The notes under the pieces are model-generated. The model searched no databases, had not been told where the DNA came from, and saw only the letters and a program-made list of their open reading frames with translations. Shown in pieces: positions 45,800 through 54,661 of a stretch of DNA of 64,000 bases. Each line of letters opens with the position of its first letter. Position 1 is the stretch's first letter. Origin of the DNA: Ideonella margarita (lineage in GTDB: Bacteria > Pseudomonadota > Gammaproteobacteria > Burkholderiales > Burkholderiaceae_C); the NCBI RefSeq assembly GCF_038066635.1, contig NZ_JBBUTI010000001.1:496001-560000 (forward strand), given 5' to 3'. The position numbers and the translations under genes were made by a program.

Positions 45800-45811
45800 G
45801 CGAGGCTCAGC

Positions 45812-45888
45812 GCGGCTGTAGCTCAGTTGGATAGAGTACTTGGCTACGAACCAAGGGGTCGTGGGTTCGAATCCTGCCAGCCGCACCA
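45812..45888 (+). tRNA. tRNA-Arg (ACG), copy 1
   Basis: A 77-base cloverleaf with the CCA end encoded. The acceptor GCGGCTG pairs with CAGCCGC, the anticodon stem CTTGG/CCAAG holds loop CTACGAA with anticodon ACG, and TTCGAAT is in the T loop. ACG (inosine-modified) reads CGU, CGC and CGA. Confidence 0.97.
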
Positions 45889-45896
45889 AATAAAAC

Positions 45897-45929
45897 CGAA
45901 TCAGTATTCGTCAACGGAATACTGATTCG
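45897..45929. terminator. Hairpin between the two tRNA-Arg genes
   Basis: Perfect 13-base arms CGAATCAGTATTC and GAATACTGATTCG around a 7-base loop, followed by TTCTT. It may stop transcription or serve as a processing signal, since no separate promoter is evident for the second copy. Confidence 0.6.
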
Positions 45930-45970
45930 TTCTTCGGGACGTTCCGCAAAGTGCGAGCCGAAGAGCCATT

Positions 45971-46047
45971 GCGGCTGTAGCTCAGTTGGATAGAGTACTT
46001 GGCTACGAACCAAGGGGTCGTGGGTTCGAATCCTGCCAGCCGCACCA
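45971..46047 (+). tRNA. tRNA-Arg (ACG), copy 2
   Basis: Identical in all 77 bases to the copy at 45812, including the CCA end and ACG anticodon. The 82 bases between them are not repeated after the second copy, so this is a tandem duplication of the tRNA only. I see no good TATAAT-type box directly before it, so it may depend on the promoter at 45770. Confidence 0.97.
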
Positions 46048-46055
46048 AATAGACG

Positions 46056-46081
46056 AGGGTCAGCATGAAAATGCTGACCCT
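46056..46081 (+). terminator. Rho-independent terminator after the tRNA pair
   Basis: GGGTCAGCAT and ATGCTGACCC form a perfect 10-base stem with a GAAA tetraloop, extended by an A-T pair, and followed by TTTAGT. Confidence 0.8.
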
Positions 46082-46256
46082 TTAGTCGTTCTGGCGTCTG
46101 CTCTTTCAGGTATGCCGGCCTATCCCGGTTTCAGCCAGACTCAGGGTTCTCGCCCGTATGTCGCGCGCTGTAATTCGATTACGCTTCGCACGTTTCAAAT
46201 ATCGGCACCAAACAGGCACGGCTGCGCCCCACAGCCACCGCTGGTGCTGAACCCAT
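46082..46256. other. Intergenic stretch between the tRNA terminator and the GH31 promoter
   Basis: No gene or clear element is visible. An apparent reading frame that starts within the second tRNA and runs through here is not supported. Confidence 0.5.
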
Positions 46257-46293
46257 TTGACATTCCTGAATTTTCGCTAATTTAACGATAAAT
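46257..46293 (+). promoter_or_regulatory. Promoter and LacI-type operator of the GH31-GH9-MFS operon
   Basis: A consensus -35 box TTGACA lies at 46257-46262. The 14-base dyad ATTTAACGATAAAT (46280-46293), with CG at its centre as in LacI-family sites, overlaps the likely -10 box (TTTAAC at 46281-46286, 18-base spacer). Binding there would block the promoter. Nearly the same sequence lies before the GPH transporter gene on the other arm of the locus. Confidence 0.6.
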
Positions 46294-46414
46294 CACCCAA
46301 TGTGCAAGCGCCGGATCGCCATCAAGCCGGCTGAAGCCTGCTGCAGCGCGAACTGAGCACCGCAAAAGCCCGCACATCACCACGCCAACTCCTCAAACCT
46401 CAGAGACCCAACCC

Positions 46415-48697
46415 ATGAAATTCACTGACGGCCAGTGGCTGCTTCAACCCGGCGCAGCCGCCCACTACGCCAGCGAGGCCTACGCCGTGGAAGCCCACGC
46501 CGACCGCATCGTCGTGCTCGCCACCTCGCGCCCCATCAAGCACCGTGGCGACACCCTGCAGGGCCCGACACTCACCGTGACGCTGCAATCGCCGATCGAA
46601 GGTGTGATCCGCGTCAGCGTCGAGCACTACAGCGCCTCGCAGCCCCAGCGCCTGCATGTGCCGATGCCGGGTGCCGGCACACCGGAAGTGCAGGTGGTTG
46701 AAACCGACAGCCACGTCACGCTCACCTCGGGCGCCATCAGCGTCGACGTGCGCAAAGGCGAGGGCTGGCAGATTACCTTCCGCGAAGGCACGCGTGTGCT
46801 CACGCGCAGCGACTGGCGCAGCCTCGGCTATGTGCAGTGGGGCCCCAAGGGCAACTTCGTGCATGAGCAGCTCACGCTGGCTGTCGGCGAAACGGTTTAT
46901 GGCCTCGGTGAGCGGTTCACGCCGTGGGTCAAGAACGGCCAGGTCGTCGAGAACATCAACAAGGACGGCGGCACCGCCTGCGAGCAGGCCTACAAGAGCA
47001 TCCCGTTCTACATCACCAACCGCGGCTACGGCGTGCTGGTGAACGAGGCTGGTCCGGTCTCGTTCGAGGTGGCTTCTGAAAAGACCACCCGGGTGCAGTT
47101 CAGCCGCGAAGGCGAAAGCCTCGACTACTGCGTGATCGCCGGGCCGACCCAGAAGGACGTACTGCAACGCCTGACCGCCCTGACCGGCCGTGCCCCGCTG
47201 CCCCCCGCCTGGACCTTCGGCCTGTGGCTGACCACCTCGTTCACCACGCAGTACGACGAGGCCACCGCCACCCATTTCATCGATGAGATGAAGCGCCGCG
47301 ATCTGCCGCTGAGCGTCTTCCACTTCGACTGCTTCTGGATGCGTGAATTCCAGTGGTGCGATTTCGCATGGGATCCGCGCGGCTTCCCCGAGCCCGAGGC
47401 GATGCTCGCCCGCCTGCATGCCAAGGGCTTGAAGATCAGCCTCTGGATCAATCCGTACATCGCTCAGAAGTCCCCCCTGTTCGCAGAAGCCGCCCGCGAG
47501 GGTTACTTCATCAAGCGCACCAACGGCCACACCTTCCAGACCGATCTCTGGCAGCCGGGCATGGCCATCGTCGATTTCACCAACCCGGCCGCCGTGGCCT
47601 GGTACCAGGGCCACCTGCGCCGCCTGCTGGCGATGGGCGTCGATTGCTTCAAGACCGACTTCGGCGAGCGCATTCCCGACAAGGACGTCACCTACTTCAA
47701 CGGCGCCGATCCGGTGGAGATGCACAACCTCTATGCACTGCAGTACAACGAGGTGGTGTTCGACGTGCTGCGCGAGGTGCGCGGTGATGCCGAAGCCGTC
47801 GTGTTCGCCCGCTCCACCTACGCCTCGGGCCAGCGCTTCCCGGTGCACTGGGGCGGTGACTGCTGGTCGAACTTCGAGTCGATGGCGGAAAGCTTGCGCG
47901 GCGGCCTCTCGCTCACCAGCTGCGGCTTCGCCTTCTGGAGCCACGACATCGGCGGCTTCGAGGGCAGCCCTCCGCCGGCTGTCTACAAGCGCTGGATCCA
48001 GTTCGGCCTGCTGTCGTCGCACAGCCGCCTGCATGGCAGCAGCTTCTACCGCGTGCCCTGGCTGGTCGACGAAGAAAGCTGCGACGTGCTGGGCAAGTTC
48101 ACCCGCCTGAAGCACCAGCTGATGCCGTACCTGTACACCAAGGCCGTCGAGGCCACGCAGACGGGCGTGCCCATGATGCGCTCGATGGTGCTGGAGTACC
48201 CGGGCGATCCGGCCTGTACCACGCTCGACCGTCAGTACCAGCTCGGTGAGCACCTGCTCGTGGCGCCCGTGTTCACTGAATCCGGCGAGGTGGATTTCTA
48301 CCTGCCAGCCACCGCAGCCGGCGGCCGCTGGACGCACCTGCTGACCGGTGAGCGCAAGGCCGGTGGCCAGTGGCACCGTGAGCAGCACGACTTCCTGAGC
48401 CTGCCGCTGTACGTGGCGCCGAACACCGTGCTGCCCTGGGGCGCTGAAACCGAGCGCCCCGACTACGACTACACCACGGGGGTGACGCTGCGCGTGTTCG
48501 AGCTGGCCGATGGCGCCACGGCTGCCTTCACCGTGGTGGCCATGGACGGCACCATCGCCGCCGTGGGCGAGGTGAGCCGCCAGGGGCAGCGCTTTGATGC
48601 GCACATCACCAGCGGCGCGCTGGTCGACTGGTGCATTGAGGTGGATGGCCGGCGCAGTTCGGTCACCCGCGCCACCTCGCTGGCCTGGACCGCCTGA
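46415..48697 (+). CDS. yicI: GH31 alpha-xylosidase (YicI-like)
   Basis: A 760-residue cytoplasmic enzyme (no signal peptide) closely following E. coli YicI in order and length. The nucleophile is D415 in CFKTDFGERIP and the acid/base is D482 in HWGGDCWSNFESMAE. WFWSHDIGGFEG-type residues (AFWSHDIGGFEGSP) and YGLGERFTPWVKNGQ are also present. It removes alpha-1,6-linked xylose from the non-reducing end of xyloglucan oligosaccharides or isoprimeverose. It is first in an operon with GH9 (22-base gap) and an MFS carrier, under a strong promoter with a LacI-type dyad. The alpha-xylosidase assignment (rather than alpha-glucosidase) rests on the KTDFGERIP motif and the setting. Confidence 0.93.
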   Translation: MKFTDGQWLLQPGAAAHYASEAYAVEAHADRIVVLATSRPIKHRGDTLQGPTLTVTLQSPIEGVIRVSVEHYSASQPQRLHVPMPGAGTPEVQVVETDSHVTLTSGAISVDVRKGEGWQITFREGTRVLTRSDWRSLGYVQWGPKGNFVHEQLTLAVGETVYGLGERFTPWVKNGQVVENINKDGGTACEQAYKSIPFYITNRGYGVLVNEAGPVSFEVASEKTTRVQFSREGESLDYCVIAGPTQKDVLQRLTALTGRAPLPPAWTFGLWLTTSFTTQYDEATATHFIDEMKRRDLPLSVFHFDCFWMREFQWCDFAWDPRGFPEPEAMLARLHAKGLKISLWINPYIAQKSPLFAEAAREGYFIKRTNGHTFQTDLWQPGMAIVDFTNPAAVAWYQGHLRRLLAMGVDCFKTDFGERIPDKDVTYFNGADPVEMHNLYALQYNEVVFDVLREVRGDAEAVVFARSTYASGQRFPVHWGGDCWSNFESMAESLRGGLSLTSCGFAFWSHDIGGFEGSPPPAVYKRWIQFGLLSSHSRLHGSSFYRVPWLVDEESCDVLGKFTRLKHQLMPYLYTKAVEATQTGVPMMRSMVLEYPGDPACTTLDRQYQLGEHLLVAPVFTESGEVDFYLPATAAGGRWTHLLTGERKAGGQWHREQHDFLSLPLYVAPNTVLPWGAETERPDYDYTTGVTLRVFELADGATAAFTVVAMDGTIAAVGEVSRQGQRFDAHITSGALVDWCIEVDGRRSSVTRATSLAWTA

Positions 48698-48719
48698 TGC
48701 ACCGCCGGCCCCCATCACC

Positions 48720-50609
48720 ATGAGTCGCTCGTTCAACCTCAACAGCCTCGGCCAGGCTGTGGTGCTGGTGGCCATGGCTGCCGGCACCGGCTGGCTGGCC
48801 GCAGGTGAAACGCCGGTGGCGGCGCCAGCAGGGCCTGGTGCCGCACCGCCCGGTGCCGCCTCGCCCGCGCCAGTGCCTTCCCCGGCCCCGGTGGCCCTGA
48901 TGAACCAGCTCGGTTTTCTGCCGGGCGCATCCAAATGGGCCGTGCTGCCGGCGGCTGCCGGCGAGCAGTACGAGGTGCGGCGTGCCGACACCGGACGGGT
49001 GGTGCTCAAAGGCGACGCAACCGCCGCTGCGCTCTGGGCCCCATCGGGTGACCAGGTACGCTTGGCCGATCTGTCGGCGGTGCAAGCCCCGGGCCGCTAT
49101 GAGCTGCGCTGGTCTGCGCCCACCACGTCGCCGCAGCCATCAGCAGCCAGCCACAGCTTCACCATCCATCCGAAGGCCTATGAGGCCCTGGTCGACGCCA
49201 GCCTCAAGGCTTTCTATTTCAACCGCGCCGGCACGGCCCTGCTGCCGCAGCATGCCGGCGCCTGGGCGCGCCCGGCCGGCCATCCTGACACCCGCGTGCT
49301 GGTGCATGCCTCGGCAGCCAGCCCCGGCCGCCCCGCAGGCACGGTCATCAGCAGCCCGAAGGGCTGGTATGACGCGGGCGACTACAACAAGTACATCGTC
49401 AACTCCGGCATCAGCACCTACACCTTGCTGGCCGCCTGGGAGCATTTCCCGGCCTTCTTCAAGCCCCGTGGCATCGGCATTCCGGAGACCGGCAACGGCA
49501 TCCCCGATGTGCTCAACGAGGCCCTCTGGAACCTCGACTGGATGCTGACGATGCAGGACCCGGCCGACGGCGGGGTCTATCACAAGCTCACCGATCTGCG
49601 CTTCGACGGCATGCAGTTGCCACACCTCTCCAAGGCCGAGCGCTATGTGGTGCAGAAGAGCACGGCGGCCACGCTGGACTTCGCCGCCGTGATGGCGGTG
49701 GCCAGCCGGGTGATGGCCAAATTCGAGGCGCAACGGCCGGGCCTGTCTGCGCGCATGCTGGCGGCGTCCCGGTCGGCCTGGCAGTGGGCGCAGGCCCACC
49801 CTGATGTGGTTTACCGCCAGCCCGCGGATGTGGTGACCGGCGAGTATGGCGACGGCAAGCTCACGGACGAATACGCCTGGGCCGCCGCCGAGCTCTACAT
49901 CACCACCCGCGATGAGCTGTACCTCGGCGCCCTGCGCAGCCTTGCGCCAGCCATGGGTGTGCCCGGCTGGGGCGACGTGAATGGCCTGGCCTGGATCTCG
50001 CTGGCGCATCACCGCGCCCACCTCACGCCGGCAGCGGCACAACTGGGCATCGAGCGCCACGTCACTGATCTGGCGCGCAGCCTGACCGCGCGCTGGCAGG
50101 CCTCCGCATGGCGCCTGAGCATGGTTTCCGGAGACTTCGTCTGGGGCAGCAATGCCGTGGCACTGAACCAGGCGATGGTGCTGTTGCAGGGCTATCGCCT
50201 GACGGGTGACGAGCGCCAGTTGGCCGCCGCACAGGCCCTGCTGGACTACGTGCTGGGGCGCAACCCGATGGCCCTGGCGATGGTGACCGGGCAGGGCACG
50301 CGCTCGCCGCTGCACCCGCACCACCGCATTTCCGAAGGTGACGGCGTGGCCGCCCCGGTGCCCGGCTTCATCGTCGCCGGGCCCAACCCGGGCCGGGAAG
50401 ACCAGAAGGACTGCCCTGTGCCCTACGCCTCAGCCGCGCCGGCCAAGGCCTACCTCGACCACGTCTGCAGCTATGCCAGCAACGAGGTCGCCATCAACTG
50501 GAATGCCCCGCTGGTGTATGTCGCCACGGCCCTGCAGGTGCTGACCCCCGTTCAGCCCGCGCACACCCGGCGCTCAAGCCACCAGGCCACCACACCCACC
50601 CTGCCATGA
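48720..50609 (+). CDS. GH9 endoglucanase with N-terminal Ig-like domain
   Basis: A 629-residue exported enzyme. A hydrophobic N-terminal segment (AVVLVAMAAGTGWLAA) is followed by an Ala/Pro linker (about 33-58). An Ig-like CelD_N domain (VALMNQLGFLPGASKWAVLP to GRYELRWS) precedes the (alpha/alpha)6 GH9 domain. Catalytic residues are present: D218 and D221 in GWYDAGDYNKY, and E589 in NEVAINWNAPLV. HHRIS near 540 is the usual His motif. The signal could also be uncleaved and act as an anchor. GH9 enzymes cut beta-1,4-glucan; with GH31 before it, xyloglucan is a good candidate. ATG 48720 gives the signal directly, and its TGA overlaps the next ATG. Confidence 0.92.
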   Translation: MSRSFNLNSLGQAVVLVAMAAGTGWLAAGETPVAAPAGPGAAPPGAASPAPVPSPAPVALMNQLGFLPGASKWAVLPAAAGEQYEVRRADTGRVVLKGDATAAALWAPSGDQVRLADLSAVQAPGRYELRWSAPTTSPQPSAASHSFTIHPKAYEALVDASLKAFYFNRAGTALLPQHAGAWARPAGHPDTRVLVHASAASPGRPAGTVISSPKGWYDAGDYNKYIVNSGISTYTLLAAWEHFPAFFKPRGIGIPETGNGIPDVLNEALWNLDWMLTMQDPADGGVYHKLTDLRFDGMQLPHLSKAERYVVQKSTAATLDFAAVMAVASRVMAKFEAQRPGLSARMLAASRSAWQWAQAHPDVVYRQPADVVTGEYGDGKLTDEYAWAAAELYITTRDELYLGALRSLAPAMGVPGWGDVNGLAWISLAHHRAHLTPAAAQLGIERHVTDLARSLTARWQASAWRLSMVSGDFVWGSNAVALNQAMVLLQGYRLTGDERQLAAAQALLDYVLGRNPMALAMVTGQGTRSPLHPHHRISEGDGVAAPVPGFIVAGPNPGREDQKDCPVPYASAAPAKAYLDHVCSYASNEVAINWNAPLVYVATALQVLTPVQPAHTRRSSHQATTPTLP

Positions 50610-51886
50610 AGTCAGCCAACCGCCACCCTTTGACCTGGGTCCCCAGCCTTTACCTGGCCATGGGCCTGCCGAACGTGATGGTGGGGGTGGTGGCTGCCAT
50701 CCTCTACAAGAATCTCGGCGTGTCCAACGAGGACATCGCGCTCTACACCTCGCAGATGTACCTGCCCTGGGTGCTCAAGCCCCTGTGGTCGCCCTTGCTG
50801 GAGCCCTTCCAGACCAAGCGCTGGTGGGCCCTGTGCATGCAGCTGGTGATGATGGCTTCGCTCGGCGCGGTGGCCTTCTGCCTGCCGCTCGACAGCTTCT
50901 TCCAGGCCTCGCTGGCCTTCTTCTGGATCACCGGGTTTGCCTCGGCCACGCAAGACATCGTCGCCGACGGCATCTTCATCACCACCATGCCGCTGAAGGA
51001 CCAGGCGCGTTACGCCGGTCTGCAAGGCATGTGCTGGAACCTCGGTGCCGTGGTGGGCTCGGGCCTGCTGGTGTCGCTGACGGGCTGGCTGCACAACCAG
51101 CTGGGCTGGAGCTGGGTGCAGTGCTGGATGAGCGTCATGCTCGCCACCGCCGCGATGATGGGCCTGTTCGCCGCATGGCACTGGCGCACGCTGCCGGCGG
51201 GTGCGCCGTCTGCGCTGCAGGGTCGGGGTCTGGCGGCGTCGGGCACGGCGCTGAAAGAAGCCTGGGTCAGCTTCTTCGCCAAGCCGCAGATCTGGATGAT
51301 GCTGGCGGTGATCTTCTTCTACCGCTTCGGCGAAGGCTTCATCGAGAAGTTCGGCCCGCTGTTCCTGCTCGATGCCCGCAGCGCGGGTGGGCTCGGGCTG
51401 AGCAATGAGTCGATGGGATTTCTCAACGGCACCGCTGGCACGCTGGCCTTCATCGCGGGTGCGTTCCTGGGTGGCTTCATGGTGGCCCGGTGGAGCCTGC
51501 CTCGCACGCTGGTGCTGCTCAGCCTGGTGCTGAATCTGCCGCACGTCACCTACTGGTTGCTGAGCCAGCAGCTGCCCACCGCCATGGCCTGGATCGGCGT
51601 GCTGGTGGCCATCGAGAAGTTCGGCTTCGGCATGGGCTCGGTGGGCCTGATGCTCTACATGATGCAGCAGGTGGCGCCGGGGCCGTTCAAGATGACCCAC
51701 TACGCCTATGCCACCGGCGTGATGGCCCTGACCAAGTGGTCCACCGGCACCGTCAGTGCCTGGGTGTTTGCCGCCTGCGGGCAGCGCTACACCACGTTTT
51801 TCAGCCTGGTGCTGGCACTGTCGGTGGTGCCGGTGGTGCTGGCTTTCTTTGCGCCCTTCCCGCAGAGCGAGCAGTGCGAGCCCTGA
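50606..51886 (+). CDS. MFS transporter, AmpG-like (probable oligosaccharide importer)
   Basis: A 426-residue protein with about 12 membrane helices, starting with LTWVPSLYLAMGLPNVMVGV. TQDIVADGIFITTMPLKDQA (second-half cytoplasmic loop of the first bundle) and FYRFGEGFIEKFGPLFLLD resemble AmpG and related carriers, which move muropeptide sugars. It starts inside the GH9 stop codon (ATGA). Coupling to GH9 and GH31 suggests it brings in glucan or xyloglucan fragments released in the periplasm; this is an inference. Confidence 0.85.
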   Translation: MKSANRHPLTWVPSLYLAMGLPNVMVGVVAAILYKNLGVSNEDIALYTSQMYLPWVLKPLWSPLLEPFQTKRWWALCMQLVMMASLGAVAFCLPLDSFFQASLAFFWITGFASATQDIVADGIFITTMPLKDQARYAGLQGMCWNLGAVVGSGLLVSLTGWLHNQLGWSWVQCWMSVMLATAAMMGLFAAWHWRTLPAGAPSALQGRGLAASGTALKEAWVSFFAKPQIWMMLAVIFFYRFGEGFIEKFGPLFLLDARSAGGLGLSNESMGFLNGTAGTLAFIAGAFLGGFMVARWSLPRTLVLLSLVLNLPHVTYWLLSQQLPTAMAWIGVLVAIEKFGFGMGSVGLMLYMMQQVAPGPFKMTHYAYATGVMALTKWSTGTVSAWVFAACGQRYTTFFSLVLALSVVPVVLAFFAPFPQSEQCEP

Positions 51887-51887
51887 A

Positions 51888-51913
51888 GCCTGAAGACCCG
51901 CGGGCCTTCAGGC
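51888..51913. terminator. Hairpin between the MFS gene and gguB
   Basis: GCCTGAAG (51888-51895) and CTTCAGGC (51906-51913) form the outer stem around a GC-rich loop. It lies between two convergent operons and probably ends both, although a clear T-tract is lacking. Confidence 0.5.
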
Positions 51914-51931
51914 ATTCAGGGATTCAAGCCC

Positions 51932-53116
51932 TCAAGCCTTCTGCTTGTTGAAGACATCGACGCACACGGCGCCCAGCAGCACCAGGCCTTTGATGACCTG
52001 CTGGTAGTCGATGCCGATGCCGAGGATGGACATGCCGTTGTTCATCACGCCCATCACCAGCGCGCCGATCACGGCGCCGGTGACCTTGCCCACACCACCC
52101 GAGGCCGACGCACCGCCGATGAAGCAGGCGGCGATCACGTCCAGCTCGAAGCCGAGGCCGGCCTTGGGTGTCGCGGTGTTCAGGCGGGCGGCAAACACCA
52201 GCCCGGCCAGCGCCGCCAGCACGCCCATGTTGATGAACGACAGGAAGACCAGCCGTTCGGTGCGCACGCCAGACAGGCGGGCGGCCTTCTCGTTGCCACC
52301 CAGCGCATAGATGCGCCGGCCGATCACGGTGCGGCTGGCCAGGAAGTCGTAGGCCACCATCAGCACCAGCATCACCACCAGCACATTCGGCCAGCCCTTG
52401 TAGGTGGCCAGCTGCCAGCTCAGCGCCAGCACGGCAGCGGCGAACAGCGCATGGCGCGCGCCAAACACCAGCCACGGCTCCACCGGCATGCCATGTTGCA
52501 GGTGCTGGCTGCGCTTGCGCCAGGCCGTGGCCAGCATCGCCACGGCCAGCGCCAGGCCCAGCAGGCATGAAGTGACGCGCAATTCCTCGCCGGCCAGTGG
52601 GTCCGGCAGAAAGCCGGCGCTGAGCAACTGGAAGTCTTCGGGGAAGGGGCCGACCGACTGGCCCTGCAGCAGCGCCAGGGCCAGGCCCTTGAACACCAGC
52701 ATGCCGGCCAGCGTGACGATGAAAGAAGGGATGCGCAGCCAGGCCACGACCGCCCCCTGCGCGGCGCCGATGACGCCGCCCACCACCAGGCACACCAGCG
52801 AGGCCGGCAGGAAATGCCAGCCGTGCTCGACCATCAACACCGCAGCCAGCGCGCCGATGAAGCCGCACACCGAGCCGACAGACAGATCGATGTGGCCCGC
52901 CACGATGACCAGCAGCATGCCCAGCGCCATGATGACGATGTAGCTGTTCTGCAGCACCAGGTTGGTCAGGTTCAGCGGCTGCAGCAGCGTGCCGTCAGTG
53001 GCCACCTGGAAAAACAGCATGATGGCTGCCAGCGACAGCAGCATGCCGTACTCGCGCAGGTGCCGCTTGAGAAATTCGCCGGACGCCGCCGACTGTTTGG
53101 ACACGTCATTCACCAC
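51932..53116 (-). CDS. gguB: Multiple-monosaccharide ABC transporter permease (GguB type)
   Basis: A 394-residue inner-membrane protein with about ten hydrophobic helices. The VIMALGMLLVIVAGHIDLSV and FIVTLAGMLVFKGLALALLQ motifs and the C-terminal GMSILGIGIDYQQVIKGLVL are typical of the XylH/GguB group. The start is GTG 53116 (or the next GTG), directly after the ATPase gene's stop. Together with the ChvE-like binding protein and GguA-like ATPase it forms an importer for xylose, glucose, galactose or arabinose. Confidence 0.9.
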   Translation of the reverse strand: MVNDVSKQSAASGEFLKRHLREYGMLLSLAAIMLFFQVATDGTLLQPLNLTNLVLQNSYIVIMALGMLLVIVAGHIDLSVGSVCGFIGALAAVLMVEHGWHFLPASLVCLVVGGVIGAAQGAVVAWLRIPSFIVTLAGMLVFKGLALALLQGQSVGPFPEDFQLLSAGFLPDPLAGEELRVTSCLLGLALAVAMLATAWRKRSQHLQHGMPVEPWLVFGARHALFAAAVLALSWQLATYKGWPNVLVVMLVLMVAYDFLASRTVIGRRIYALGGNEKAARLSGVRTERLVFLSFINMGVLAALAGLVFAARLNTATPKAGLGFELDVIAACFIGGASASGGVGKVTGAVIGALVMGVMNNGMSILGIGIDYQQVIKGLVLLGAVCVDVFNKQKA

Positions 53117-54661
53117 TCAAACTCCCGCGCGCACGATGGCGCGCATGATCTTTTCCTGGGACGCCTCGGCGGCATCCATCTCCGCCACCATGGCGCCTTC
53201 GTTCATCACGTACAGCCGGTCGCACATGCCCAGCAGCTCGGGCATCTCCGACGAGATCATCAGGATCGACAGGCCCTCGGCCGCCAGCTGCGCCATCAGC
53301 GAATAGATCTCGAACTTCGCGCCGACATCAATGCCGCGCGTCGGCTCATCGAGGATGAGCAGCGACGGCGCGCAGAACAGCCACTTGGCCAGCACCACCT
53401 TCTGCTGGTTGCCGCCTGACAGATGCAGCACGTTCTGGCTGACGCCGGCACAGCGCGTGGCCAGGCGCTGCGCAAAATCACCCGCCACCTGGAACTCGGC
53501 GCCCTCGCTCAGCACCCCGCGGGCCGACACCCCGGCCAGGTGCGCCAGCGTGGTGTTGAAGGCAATCGATTCGTTCAGCACCAGGCCGAGTGACTTGCGG
53601 TCTTCGGTCACGTAGGCCAGGCCTGCCGCCTGCGCCTTCTGCACGCTCGACACATCCACCGGCTGGCCATTCAGCAGCGCTTCACCGCTGATGCGCTGGC
53701 CCCAGGAGCGGCCGAACACGCTCATCGCCAGCTCGGTGCGGCCCGCGCCCATCAACCCGGCAATGCCGACGATCTCGCCGCGGCGCACCGTCAGGTTCAC
53801 GCCCTTCACCACCTCGCGCTGCGCATCAGCGGGGTGGCAGGCGCGCCAATCCCGCAGCTCAAAGAGCACCTCGCCCGGAGCGGGCGTGCGCAGCGGATAC
53901 CGGCTGGCCATGTCGCGCCCCACCATCGCACGGATGATGGTGTCTTCGCTCACCGGGTCGCCCGGGCGGGTGGCCAGCGTGGTGATGGTGCTGCCGTCGC
54001 GCAGCACCGTGATGGCATCGGCCACCTTGGCGATCTCGTTGAGCTTGTGCGAGATCAGGATGCACGACACGCCCTGCGCCTTCAGCTCCAGCAGCAGGTG
54101 CAGCAGTGCTTCGCTGTCCTTGTCGTTCAGGCTGGCGGTGGGCTCGTCAAGAATCAGCAGCCGCACTTTCTTGGCGAGTGCCTTGGCAATCTCCACCAGC
54201 TGCTGCTTGCCCACGCCCAGCGTGCCCACCAGCGTGTCGGGCGCTTCAGCCAGGCCCACGCGCTGCAACAGCGCGCGCGCCCGTTGATGCGCCGTGATCT
54301 CGTCGATCACGCCGAAGCGGGCGGGCTCATGGCCGAGGAACAGGTTCTGCGTGATGCTCAGCAGCGGCACCAGCGCCAGTTCCTGGTGGATGATGATGAT
54401 GCCGTGGCGCTCGCTGTCGCGGATGCCCTCGAAGCGTTGCACCTGGCCGTCATAGACGATGTCGCCGCCGTATTCGGGGTGCGGGTAGACGCCGGAAAGC
54501 ACCTTCATCAGCGTGCTCTTGCCGGCGCCGTTTTCACCCACCACGGCATGGATCTCGCCGTGGCCGACCACCAGGTTCACATCCGCCAGCGCCTTCACGC
54601 CGTGGAACTGCTTGGAGATGTGCCGCATCTCCAGCAATGCCGATGCCGATGCTGCGGTCAT
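53117..54661 (-). CDS. gguA: Multiple-monosaccharide ABC transporter ATPase (GguA type)
   Basis: A 514-residue double ATPase. The first half has Walker A GENGAGKST and VGKQQLVEIAKALAKK (signature region) with LLILDEPTASL. The second half has the degenerate GLMGAGRTE loop and LSGGNQQKVVLAKWL with ILDEPTRGIDVGAK. This asymmetry is normal for CUT2 sugar transporters such as XylG and GguA. Its ATG overlaps the stop of the chvE-like gene (ATGA), so translation is linked. Confidence 0.93.
   Translation of the reverse strand: MTAASASALLEMRHISKQFHGVKALADVNLVVGHGEIHAVVGENGAGKSTLMKVLSGVYPHPEYGGDIVYDGQVQRFEGIRDSERHGIIIIHQELALVPLLSITQNLFLGHEPARFGVIDEITAHQRARALLQRVGLAEAPDTLVGTLGVGKQQLVEIAKALAKKVRLLILDEPTASLNDKDSEALLHLLLELKAQGVSCILISHKLNEIAKVADAITVLRDGSTITTLATRPGDPVSEDTIIRAMVGRDMASRYPLRTPAPGEVLFELRDWRACHPADAQREVVKGVNLTVRRGEIVGIAGLMGAGRTELAMSVFGRSWGQRISGEALLNGQPVDVSSVQKAQAAGLAYVTEDRKSLGLVLNESIAFNTTLAHLAGVSARGVLSEGAEFQVAGDFAQRLATRCAGVSQNVLHLSGGNQQKVVLAKWLFCAPSLLILDEPTRGIDVGAKFEIYSLMAQLAAEGLSILMISSEMPELLGMCDRLYVMNEGAMVAEMDAAEASQEKIMRAIVRAGV

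Noticed and set aside
45986..46285. Small open frame starting within the second tRNA-Arg
   Set aside because: Begins in the tRNA and runs through the terminator; no ribosome site.
46400..49009. Minus-strand open frame of 869 codons opposite the GH31 gene
   Set aside because: Low-complexity shadow; the + strand has intact catalytic GH31 residues.
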